Source of the DNA: Irpex lacteus
Lineage: Eukaryota; Basidiomycota; Agaricomycetes; Polyporales; Irpicaceae
Direction: 5' to 3'
NCBI GenBank assembly: GCA_001986395.2
Contig: MQVO02000010.1
Coordinates: 868,001-932,000 of the forward strand
DNA length: 64,000 nt
Both the position numbers and the translations under genes were made by a program. The notes under the pieces are model-generated. The model was given only the letters and a program-made list of their open reading frames with translations. It did not search any database and was not told the DNA's origin. How positions within the stretch are numbered: position 1 is the stretch's first letter; the number at the start of each line of letters is the position of its first letter. Below are positions 23,281 through 33,704 of this stretch, in pieces.

Positions 23281-26030
23281 GGCGCCAGTGGATCATCATG
23301 TGTGTCGAAGTATCGAATGTACTCCATTTTTATGAGATCGGCTCGATTCTGTATCCTCGCTGTCCATCTCGAATCTGTTAGCTTCTCCCCCGACTCTCTA
23401 TATACTCTGCGTGTTAGTTATCTCTGAATCGGACTCAAGTCTTGCATGTATATGGTGCCGTCCAAACTGTACTTGTGTGAGCAGGGCCGCCAAAGCGGCG
23501 GGATACGATTTCTGAACGTGCATATTGGCAGCGATATTATCAAACTAATTACACAAAGTTTGATTTATGTAGCGAGATATAGTGTAGATACTCACGACTT
23601 GTATATAACAACCAGTCTACGCGTAATCTCATATTAAGAACAACAAGTGAGTTGGCAGCGACTGCTACTGGCATAGACGTACAATGAAGCAATACAACGA
23701 CAATACAACGAACTCACGTAGATTTGGCGGCCGGAGTACGGATGGGACTAGCTTCTGCGTTCTTGTTCTTGACAAACTGACTAAGTATGTAGTCGGGGCC
23801 TGTAGCATTCTTGTGCTCTGTTCATCTATACAGTATCATCATGATAAGCATTCCAGCGTATTTTGGCAAGCCAACAGACCACTCACTCCGCAAAGGCGTC
23901 GGACTATTCCTCATCCATACCATCAGCCTTGTTTGTCTGACTCTGTAGGCAACACTCCGTACCTCCGCCGGTCAGTCGGTGTGTGATACCGTGTGTGTTC
24001 TGCATGCTATCGCGCATGTTTCGGTGCTGTCTGAGTATGTTTTGTAGATCTGGGACAAGTCGGACAATGGGCTTGAAGATGAATGGGGCGACGAAGAGGG
24101 TGAGTCCACAGATATGGGGGGGAGACGACAATACTCTGTCAGTACCCCATCATGAAAGATGCCTATCCTAACAAGCTTGGGTTGACCGTCCCTGGGAAGT
24201 GACAGGCATCCTGGACATACAGCAATCAGTATCAACACTCAACGACTAACGCAATGGATTCACTGCATCAATGCCTCAGAGTTATCCCTTCTTACCCCCG
24301 TCGCTACGCCTCCCTGCAGCATGAGCTTGCACGAGACACCGCAAGGACCCTCGCGTCACACTGCGTGATATCTAACACTGTCTGGGGGTACCTGCCAGAA
24401 GCTAATGGGGGTGCATGAGGGGAAGATGGTCGAGTTCGTTGCTGGTTGCAATGGAGAGATGGAAGGTTTATCAAGAGATTTAACGTGACACATACAGGCT
24501 TTGGGTGCGATAAAATCATACCTCCCTTCTCTCGTCTCCTCTCACGATCCCTGCACCCACGTTTGCCCACTGAATCCCGTCCGAATTCCCCTCTAATGCA
24601 GAGCGTTGAGATAATCAGGTACGCACCAACATTGTATACAAGACACGATCAATGATACTGACTCTGTTCTTAGTCAAGGCTCAGGTCCTCGGGAATTGTC
24701 GTGATATGCCATGCTCATTGAGGTACTTGACATGGAGTGCATCTGGTAGCACAGGCTATCCGGTACAGCTATAAGAACTTGAATAGATAACGGCTTCACT
24801 GACAGCAATGTCACGGTCAAGGAGACGGAGAGAGAGAGCGTCCGCCGCGAGGTTCTAAGCGCTAATGCCGGAGGTCCCTTGTCCACGCTGATGTAATCAA
24901 CATTACGCCATTCGTAATAGGCAAGATAGAACCTGTACGGGTTTGTTTGTTCTGCAAGCACGTAAGCGCACTTACTACGTCACTAAACCCTTCCTGCATA
25001 AATGACGGAAAACCTGCCCAAAGTCCAAGTCGATGAAGGAGAAAAAAGGTACAAGCAGGAATTGAACGTTGAACCTGCGGCTTTGAGGAGGTTGCTCTCG
25101 CACCGTGCGCTGCTGAGTTTGAAAATATTTCTAAGGCCAGGTCGCCCTCGTTCGTATCACCTCCAGCATTTGTGTACATACGATTGTTTCCCCCTCGCAG
25201 CCTCAGCAACTAGATCATATCATGGTATAGTTATATGTATGCGCAATTTGGACACAGAATGAAGTAGTCGTTGCTGTTGTAGAAATCAGTTTGTGAATGT
25301 AAGTAGTGATGGAGGCGCCCGATTAGAATACGGTTGAATGGAGCCAGATAGTATGATAACAAAATAGTTATTGAATTGTAGTCCGATCAGTGTTCCCACG
25401 CTTTGGGGACATGGACGTTACATCTCGCGGGTCCCAAAAGCCCTGCCCACAAAGAAATGATTCTTCATTCTTCAGAAATCGTAACAAAAAGGAAAGGCAT
25501 CGCGCGTTGCAGCTTTCAACGCGTGTGGATACGGCGCTGGCATTAAGTCAGTGAACATACTTTACCGTAGATGGGTTGACGGCCTGAAATATTGTGCACG
25601 CAAGAAGTTGGGATATTGAAATGTAGAAGGATGATACTCGCCTCATTGAATTTCAGCCACTACAGCTGGACGTAACATAGCCGCCCATGTCGCAACTCAA
25701 TTGGCTTACTTATCAAGAAACGCTTAGACTCACCCCAACGAGCCCTCAGAGGCCCCAGGCCTCAGGCCTCAGTTATCTTCGAGCTGTCCTAGTTCGCGTC
25801 AAAATATGGAAGAGGAAAGTCGCTCGATTGTTGGGAAGCAGATTATGCGGTAGAAGTCTGACACAATACAAGACAAACGTAAGAGAACTCCGATTGTCAA
25901 AGAAAGAAAAGGGGATGAAACGAGTGAGGATAATGTGAAAGAATTAACAAGGTTATAGGTTCCAGTATGACATGACGCTCGAATAGGGAACAAAGTTGGA
26001 AAGCAAAGGTCTGTGTGAAGTACGGTCTAT
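23281..26030. other. no confident gene
   Basis: Minus-strand fragments near 24130-23910 and 25200-24680 have some protein character (for example FKPIVRLVPDLQNILRQHRN and NPYRFYLAYYEWRNVDYI). They lack start, splice or domain support and may be remnants. Near 25755 the sequence CAGGCCTCAGGCCTCAG is a small tandem repeat. Confidence 0.3.
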
Positions 26031-27031
26031 TCAGGGGAGGGGTCGGCCTCTGAGGCACGATCGATTGAGCCCAAACCGAGCCAAGGTGGCATCCGATGGC
26101 GGCACCCCGTGGGGCTGGAAAATAAGGACAGCCAGTGGCCTGTCACGGTCCCATGCCTGTGCCCACATCACGACACCCGTACTATGCTGCCTCGGGATAT
26201 GAACACCCCTGTTCATTACCCATCCATCTGCTTTTGTTCTCGCCCTACACTTTCGGAGTTTTTGTAAAATCATAGTGATACATCTTCCACGTAACATACT
26301 GCGATTTCAGAATTTTTGGGAAACAGACTATTGTACAGGAAGGGCCGCACGAAGGTAACTTTTCCCCCGCCAAAACCACCCCTGTGTCACGCAATGTCAC
26401 GGCACTTTTGGCCTGTAAGCGCTTAACTTCTTGGGCGAGCTGATGTCACGACCGAGTACCTTCAGGAGCATATGTCGCACGCCCCGCTCGCACATCAGGC
26501 CCATTGGCCATAATTCTATTTTTGCCAACATGTACATACACATTTAAGTCCATTGTAACAATACCATCACAGTTATACGTGCAGACGCAGGCTAGATCAA
26601 GCCGAGAATGTGAGTCCCGCGTGACAATGCATCCAAATCGAAGCTCGTTGATTTTTCAACGCCGCAATTCTGCTCGTCTCCCCACAAAAGTTTGCATACA
26701 GTTTGTTAAAGCAAAAATACACAAACAGCATTTTTTACGAGGCAAAGGAAGGAAGTAGAAGACCCCCACAAGCATTTTGTTCATATCCCGGGACTGTTCA
26801 TAACCCGAGGCAGCTAGTAGACTCTTCTTCGACTGGAACGAATTGCTCCAACCGATAGCCTATGCCTGGTTCGGGGTGATCGTCGGATCGGATGTTCAAA
26901 AACTCCTTGGGCTTGAAGGCCTGGAGCTGCTCGCTGCTGACATAGAAAAGCCAACACTCAGTTCGGATGCTCCCCACCTTGCCTTGCCTTGCCCGCCGGC
27001 TGGCTGGGGTAGGCTGAAGCACTTGCGGCAT
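26031..27031 (-). pseudogene. small gene split by TIR element copy 2
   Basis: The right part starts at an ATG (27031) and runs to ...FKPKEFLNIRSDDHPEPGI then GYRLEQFVPVEEES, where the 636-base element begins. The left part, beyond the element, reads STGVVMWAQAWDRDRPLAVL then IFQPHGVPPSDATLARFGL and stops near 26031. Dropping the element and one TA on paper joins EEES to TGVVMWAQ with the frame kept, so the element landed in a working or recently working exon. The product would be about 120 residues of unknown function. As it stands, the element brings in stops. Confidence 0.65.
26182..26817. mobile_element. 637-bp TIR element (MITE-like), copy 2
   Basis: Over 99% identical to 2894-3530, with about three substitutions and one base lost from the right terminal repeat (GCAGCTAG instead of GCAGCATAG). 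Flanked by TA at 26180-26181 and 26818-26819. It interrupts a minus-strand reading frame. The near identity indicates recent movement. Confidence 0.9.
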
Positions 27032-27085
27032 GGGAATTTGAGTGGAGGATGACCGGGTAGCGCCGGATGGGATGTGCGGGTGGTT

Positions 27086-27818
27086 TAGTCTCGTGACCAG
27101 ACAGTTGCCGGATTTGGGGTGCGGACTTTGAAAAAGAAAGACTCGTCCGCTCAGGCAACCCGCACCACGGGAATTCCCTGATCCGACCGCCCGAAATAGT
27201 CAAGTGAAGACGATGCGTTCTGTTCCCTACTCTGCGACTTTTACATGACTTTTACACGAGCGAGAAGCCATTCAACTACATAACTTTGTTTTCATTGTTC
27301 TACACGTATAAAGTTATAGTACTGCACAATCAAAATTACCTTGAGTACTCATTGTTATCGTCAAAGCGAAAGGTATGCCATTCACCGGGTTGCGATCGGG
27401 AGTGATCAAGAGAGATCTGGAGTGGCTAGATTTGGAAGGCAGTGCCGGTGATGCCTTTGTCGCATTCAAAGATGTTTCCTATTTAGTTGTTACTCACACA
27501 GTATGTCCTCAATACAAAGATTGACTATGTTGAAAGAGAAAACCTGTGTAAAAGTCGTTGAATAGTCAACCTACCCTCTGAGATTTACCGCCCAGAAAAG
27601 TCGCTGGATATGGAACAAAGCCCATCAAAAATGCATTACTTTTTCGGGCTGTCGGATCAGGGAATGCCCGTGGTGCCGGATGTCCCAATGTTTTTCGAAG
27701 TCCGCTCACCTAAAGGGGAAAGAGCCTCGACGACTTCCGATATCTGGAACTGAGCGGACGAGTCTTTCTTTTTTAAAGTCCGCACCCCAAATCCGGCAAC
27801 TGTCTGGTCACGAGACTA
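27086..27818. mobile_element. 733-bp long-TIR element
   Basis: The outer 66 bases (TAGTCTCGTGACCAGACAGT onward) are repeated inverted at the right end with one or two differences. After an insertion of roughly 65 bases on the right side the inversion continues (CACCACGGG, CCCTGATCCGAC), giving a total arm of about 120 bases. Both arms carry GTCCGCTCAG next to an A-rich tract. The ends are TA or lie next to TA. It begins only 55 bases upstream of the ATG at 27031. No transposase is present. Confidence 0.75.
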
Positions 27819-27829
27819 GCCGTCGACCT

Positions 27830-28470
27830 CCAACAGTGTTCATTGGACGTTGCCCTACCGTTGGTGTCCATCGCACACCAATGTCTGTCTTATTTCACTG
27901 CTCCCTGTCACCACACACACATTTGGGGCATTTGGTCTCCATTGGACTCTGCAACCGAAGGCCGCTGGACCCCAGTGGACATGTGAAGTTCAGTTTATTG
28001 ATCACCAACGGATGTGCACAAGTTAACTTGAAGTCCATTGACCACTGGCAGACATGTGTCAAGTCCGTTGGTTATTGGGGGATGTACACGCGTCAAGTCC
28101 AATGAACAACGGACGTTTCACGGGCTCAGTCCGTTGGTGACCAACGGACGTCTGCGAGTTCAGTCCAACGGTGACCAATGGACACTCCGCAGACTACGTC
28201 CAATGGCAACCAATGGATATACGCGGGCCACGTCTATTGGTGACCAATGGACGTTTCACGGGCTAAGTCCATTGGTCACCAATGGACATATGTGGGTTAA
28301 GTACAACAGCAACCAATAGACATCCACGGGTTAAGTCCAGCAGTCATTAACGGACGTCTGCGAGTTGAGTCCATTGGTCACCAATGGACTCGAACGTACA
28401 CGAGTTAAGTCCGGCGGTGACCAACAGACGTGCACGCATCAAGGCTTCCCATGGTGGCCAATGGATACAT
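27830..28470. repeat. ~34-bp minisatellite with palindromic core
   Basis: Degenerate units about 33-34 bases apart carry the core GTCCATTGGTCACCAATGGA plus C; perfect examples lie at 28267-28287 and 28369-28389. The cores alternate with linkers such as CGTTTCACGGGCTAA. About 15 or more units are visible with decay at both ends. Weak relatives occur near 33140-33280. Confidence 0.8.
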
Positions 28471-28777
28471 GAATTTGATAGCCTTTGCTAGTGAATAGGC
28501 ATGTGTAAGTAGAAGCCGGTAGTCATTGACAGGCTTCAAGTTGGGCGTGCACAATCATCGGAAAATTCACAATCTTCATATACACATAGTGCGTACTACA
28601 TATGCTTGTTTCTTTTGACATACTAAAAGCCCCTCCATTCCTTTTACCCATTAGCTTCTTCCGCGCTTTTGACTTCAACCTTTGTAATCCCTTTAAGACC
28701 GTTGTTGCTGAAGAGCTATTATCAAACTCACCTTCAAGTTCAAGTCGTGCCCTCGTAGAATTATCTGCCTTCTCAAA

Positions 28778-31156
28778 CTATTCCTCGTCATCTGATAAAT
28801 CATCCAAACTACGTGTCTTTGCTTCAATTCGCTCTTCGATCGTTTCCGCGAACACCATCATGAGTACGTGGACAAAGAAGTCATAGCTGACATCTGACAT
28901 CTGTCGGAGCTGAGCTTCATAACCGGTGAGCCATGAGTTCAACTGTTCCGCTGTCTCTGTATTGAACGCTCTTGTCAGATGTACACTTCCATCGCGATCC
29001 TTCTTCGCTTCAACAAGGTCCGGCTGGCTACCATCAGCAGGTGCAGGGTTACAGTACCGGGCGGCACAATGCATCAACGGAGCGGTGTCCAATGTAATGC
29101 CATGCATCTACAATAAGTCGAGAGTCGATGAGCCATAGACTGTCTGGAGTTTGGGTTATGATGTGGCGTAGCAGATCGCATGCGTCGTCATAAACAATGA
29201 ATGCCGGTCAACGCGTAGGAGCAGGTTCCCATATCTTGTTCATGATTGCCAATACTTGCGATTGACTCTCTGACTTGTAGCACTTTCCCCACCCTATAGG
29301 CATTCCGCAAGACCACTGAACTGTTTGCAAGCAATACGTTTTTCTGGCCCGAAATGTATGAACAACATCGTTCCCCGGAGTGTCAAGGAGGGGAGGGAGC
29401 TCTGCACGTAACGCCGGTCCCGGTACATTTGCTGGTACCTGTCGGCTGCCTGCAGCACCTTGCTGGCGACGGATAACGCGTCTGACACCAGGAAACGAGA
29501 GGCGTTTGAAGCGAGCTTCCCAAGCCACATCCCAATCCTTATGCGCAGCAAGATCGCACGTCTTTGCTCCATCGCGGGCTTGCCGACCACAAGGGATAAT
29601 CCCGCATATCCTTTCCAGCGGTAGGTGCACAGTACAGAACCGCCCGTTTTTACAATTGACAAGAGGGTTATTGCAGTCAGATAAAGCGCAGATTTATATC
29701 CAAGCACGAAATACATATAGTGTTGAATTGGTAAGTGCGCGCAGCACACTCAGTGTTATAAGAAGACGTACTCTATGGCCAATGGTTTTCCCATCCATTA
29801 CTGCTAGCTGAACGAACTTCTCGTCTTCATCATCTACATGTTCTTCATTGTCTTCTACAGCGTCAATGGCAGCTCCCTGCTCCGCCTCTTGAGGAGGTAG
29901 AGGTAAGTGCAGCGCACCTACAGGGATCTAATCATAATGAAGGAATTTGCTGAACATCAAAAACGGTAAGCAGTGTGGAGGTAAGTACTCACAACTGCAT
30001 TAGGTTCGACACCGTCAGCCCCTCCATCATTTCCATTATCTGCAGGTAATGGTACTATCGGTAGGTCTGCTACCTGCACAGCAGCATTCGGATCATCTTT
30101 CAGAACAACTCCTTCCCGCAACAAGTCATCTCCGCATCGCTTCCGGTGGGTACAATCCTTGCAGCCATGCATCAACGAGTGAGGTAAGACTCCTCCATTG
30201 CGTGCAATCATCTCGACAACAGCATTCATGAGGTCGTTAACAGAGGGATGGGGTTTACATGAGAAGAGCTCAAGCTTTCCATGCGCAATGAGCAAGCGAC
30301 GAGCAAAGTGCTCGATGAACAGCTTCTTGGCCTGATGCTTCGTTATCTTCTTCTCTGAGTCGCTTAGATCCGAGACAAAATTGGCAAAGTTTGACCACCC
30401 AGCTGTAAAGCGATGCATAGCCTTTTCCTGCATCACTGACACACTCCGTTCGACCCAAATACCAGATTTCGAAATGCATAGGTACGTAGGATGTGACTCC
30501 AGCATCTGGCGTTTCTGACGATCATCCGCAGACGGTCGATAGATGATCTTGTCAGGGTAATATATAGCGTCGCATTGAGAGCATTGCGCCACAACAACAA
30601 TAGCCTTAATCAACTTCAGGCTTGCTTGCATGAGAAGCACGGGATGCATCCTGTCTTTGTCTAGTCGTAACTAACGCCGTTCAGTATCGGCCGCACAGAA
30701 CAGACAGTTCAAACGTCTGGTAACCAGAATCGGTTTCGGATGTTGTACGAAAGGAATGGGTGTGGCATTCCCGGTGTTTAGGCCAAGAAACGTGGCAACA
30801 TCCTCTATATCGTGGTAGAGTGCGAGTACGTGGTTTGCTGGTGGGCTGTTCTGTCCGGGCCCCTCAACGTGCTCTTCAGAGGCAGCTTCGAGCAGTGGTA
30901 GAGTAACCTTTCTCCATGCCGTAAAACGAGATCGGCCAGGATCGCGCGGTTGATTTCGATGAAGTCGGAACAGAAGATAAAAGGAGTAGATCGTGGCAAG
31001 GAGGTAGATAGCTTCATGAGCAGCAAGTGCAGGCGAGAAATAAGTCTCCAAAATAATGACGAGGTCGCGCATGGTCACAATCTCGTTGGCCATGAGGGAG
31101 ATCGAAGTGAGCGTAGATGATATCCGGCATAAAGGACCAATTAAAACTCTCTGCAT
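28778..31156 (-). pseudogene. KDZ transposon-associated CxC5/CxC6 protein, disabled
   Basis: The layout matches the cysteine-cluster proteins (CxC5/CxC6-like) found with KDZ transposases in Agaricomycetes. From the ATG near 31156 the order is: an N-terminal helical region; LNCLFCAADTERR; AQCSQCDAIYYPD; RFTAGWSNFANFVSDLSDSE and KLFIEHFARRLLIAHGK; HGCKDCTHRKRCG; DGKTIGHRV, then an intron, then CALSDCNNPLVNCKNGRFC; RICGIIPC; VQWSCGMPIGWGKCYKSESQ; IVYDDACDLLRHI; IVDAWHYIGHRSVDALC; RAFNTETAEQLNSWLTGYEA. It is broken in three places: an in-frame TAG at 30671-30673, an in-frame TGA at 29208-29210 and one extra C near 29060. The intron after GHRV also seems to lack a good acceptor. No KDZ transposase was seen in the window. 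Confidence 0.85.
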
Positions 31157-31367
31157 GTACTTCACTGCGTCTAAACGAGGCGAACTCGATTATCAGTAAT
31201 CAGACTCACACCTGTGTTAAGTCAAGCGAGTAAAGATATAAATTTCGACATTGATAGCCACTTCAAGTTCAATACTACACGACACGCTGACTATATGAAC
31301 CTATTCAGAATCCGAGTCTAAAGCATCGGAGTCAACGGTGGCAGCATGCTTCTTTGCCTTTTTCACT

Positions 31368-32512
31368 TTACGGCTGGGAGGGTGTGCTATCCTCGCTCTC
31401 GCTACTATGAGTGCGCTTCGATTTACCCTTCACATCCTTCGAGCTCTGCCCCGCCTTTCGACTAGGCTCCCGCAGCTTCTTCTCCTTCCACTCAGCCAGC
31501 TGTCGTATGCTCGATGTGCCGAACTTTCGTACTAGCGCTGGATCATCCGGCTTTTCTATTCAGTCTTCAGCGATTGTGAATTACCATCGGTCTTGAACAG
31601 TTTTTTGTACTGTGTTGCGCTACTGCGAGAGACATGACAGGCCTTGTAGACAAGTTCCCTGGTAAACGACTTTCCCGCCCAAGTTTGATCGGCTGCCGTG
31701 TCAGATGATCAGTGAAACGTACACACCAGAAAACAGGTGCTATACTTACTTGGTGGCACGACAAAACCGCCGTGTCTGGCCAATAGCGACCAACCGGCCT
31801 TGTCGAGAGCACGTTCTGCATCACGAATAACGCGATAGATCTTCAACGCGTCGTGACTAGTTTTGACCTTGCTCAGTGCTGACGGGTTACCAATAACAGT
31901 GCGGAGGTACTGGAGGAACCGGTCATCTTCATCGGGACCGGAGGACAGAGGAGAAAAGCCGTCGTTTACCTCGTCTGAGCTTAGGGACATGCGGTGCGGC
32001 TGGGTCGTCCACGTCAGGCTGACTAGTGAGCACCCCTGGTGTTTGGAATGTCATGTTTCGTCCAGGAGGGTCAGACGTCTTGAGTAGAGTCTGTAGGATA
32101 TTATGCGAGCTGTAGAAAGCTGTCAGCATAGCCTCAACCCTTAGAAACGAAGCAGTTCTCATGGTGTGATATGAGAATTGTCAGAGAGTCCGGCGGCCTG
32201 AGCGATCGCGTCTGCCATATCTTTCCCAGCACTAGTCAGCCCGTTGTGTGGACCACGAGCCGTGCCATCGATGGTGGAAGATTTCTTGTAGGCAAAGAGG
32301 CCTTGATACTTTTTCTGCAGAGAAAGGACAGGCGACGCAGCGTTCAGGTAGTTGTCGACGAGCTTCAAGATTTGCGGCTTGTGCAACTTGGCGGAGACGC
32401 CCTGAATACCTAGATCATTGGCAAGCTCGATGAGACGGGGCTTCGTGAACCAGTTATCATGCGTAGAGCATGTCCAAACCCGCTCGGTAGTGGGGTCTGG
32501 AGGTGCGGACAT
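31368..32512 (-). CDS. hypothetical protein, SAP-like N-terminus
   Basis: The ATG at 32512 opens MSAPPDPTTERVWTCSTHD, followed by TKPRLIELANDLGIQG and a helix LHKPQILKLVDNYLN, which resembles a SAP-type helix-turn-helix. Later exons read MSLSSDEVNDGFSPLSSGPD, YLRTVIGNPSALSKVKTSHD and GWSLLARHGGFVVPPS. A clear donor (GTAAGTATAG) then leads to DQTWAGKSFTRELVYKACHV and LAEWKEKKLREPSRKAGQS, with a Ser/Lys-rich end at 31368. The join between the first and second exon blocks (about 32160-32000) is unresolved, so this may be one gene or two. It lies head-to-tail with the CxC pseudogene. Function unknown; DNA binding is a guess from the SAP-like start. Confidence 0.5.
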
Positions 32513-33704
32513 ATTGGAGGGAAAGGCTGGTGTTAGCAGGGGAGATGGGCGATGGATTTGTGGGCACGGGGGAGGAGACTATGGTAGGACGAAAAAAGCG
32601 CACTTTAAAACTGGCGGTGGAAGGAGCTCCGCCGTCACGGAGTACCTCTTATCGCGGCCGGCGCGCAAGAGTCACTCGCGCATTTCCCTCCATTGGGCAC
32701 TACGCGATGGGCACTCTATTCGCCATTATTTTGCGAGAGTAGTGCTATAATAATTAGTCAAACTCGTAGTAAGGATACATTCTATGATAGAATTACTTGT
32801 ACTTACCTTTGCTCAGTCTGGGGACTGCCCTAGCCCTACGACGTGGAACGGACAGCTCACACTCCGGCACGGCCATTGGACAATTTGGGGTGGGCCCAAT
32901 AGTCCAGACCGATCGCAGATATACATCCGCGAGCTTGATAAAAACATGGCAGTGTGCCGGCGCTGCCACAGCACAAAAGTCAGTTCAGTAGAACATAAGA
33001 CTGAACCTGTTGACGAAGCACACACCTAAAAGACACAGCGCGAGTATCTGAACAGTATATGCCTACCAAGGACGGCAGCATACACTAGGACCCATTGAAC
33101 ACCACTACATTCAAGTTGTTACGTCGCCGTAGACTGGCTGGATTCTGAATGTGCCTGATGAGCGACGGACACCATCGGCCGATGATGGACTCACCAAATG
33201 AAGGTCCAATGGTGACCAGCAGCGAGTGCCGGATGTCGGCTGCTTGGCACCAGCGGCAGACGGTGGTGGCCATTGGACAACGACGAGGGCGGCCAGCGTG
33301 CTCAGATGGAGTCCAGCCTGGGCCAGCGCACAGCGATGGCGTGGTCAGGAACAACTAAGAGGCGCCTAGAGCCACCAATGGTTATAGGCTGATGGTGACA
33401 GACGCTGACGGGAAACGCCGGTCAGCAGTGTTGGACATGAACGGACGATGGTGGACGTCGAACTTCCCGCCGGAGAGCATATAACTCAACACATCTCGCT
33501 CGTCGAGGGATCGTGATCGTGCTAAGGACGTTGTACTGCCATGTGTTCACGGGGGCCTCTCACAAGGTCTTCGGGTGGTGTGACATAGCTGCATCTCCCT
33601 TTGATGCGCTCGGAGGGTCGCATACCCTCTCTGATAGCCCAAGGTTACCTTATCGCATCGAGTCGCGCGAGAAATACGGGAAATCGGACGGAGGGCACCA
33701 GCCT
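32513..33704. other. no supported gene; degenerate CCAATGG repeats
   Basis: Scattered words such as GGTCCAATGGTGACC and GGCCATTGGAC between 33140 and 33400 recall the 27830-28470 minisatellite. Plus-strand frames near 32500 overlap the 5' side of the SAP-like gene and look like chance. Confidence 0.4.

Noticed and set aside
24862..25209. LLRLRGG at the start of a minus-strand frame, like the tail of ubiquitin
   Set aside because: The codon before it is TAG, no ubiquitin-like sequence lies upstream, and the frame starts at TTG rather than ATG. Seven residues alone are coincidence.
27830..28470. Regular repeat-spacer look suggesting a CRISPR array
   Set aside because: The palindromic units diverge continuously, linkers are themselves similar, and the surroundings are eukaryotic with introns.
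29294..29749. 151-codon frame overlapping the CxC pseudogene on the same strand
   Set aside because: The adjacent frame carries the family blocks (RICGIIPC, VQWSCGMPIGWGKC); this one includes intron sequence.
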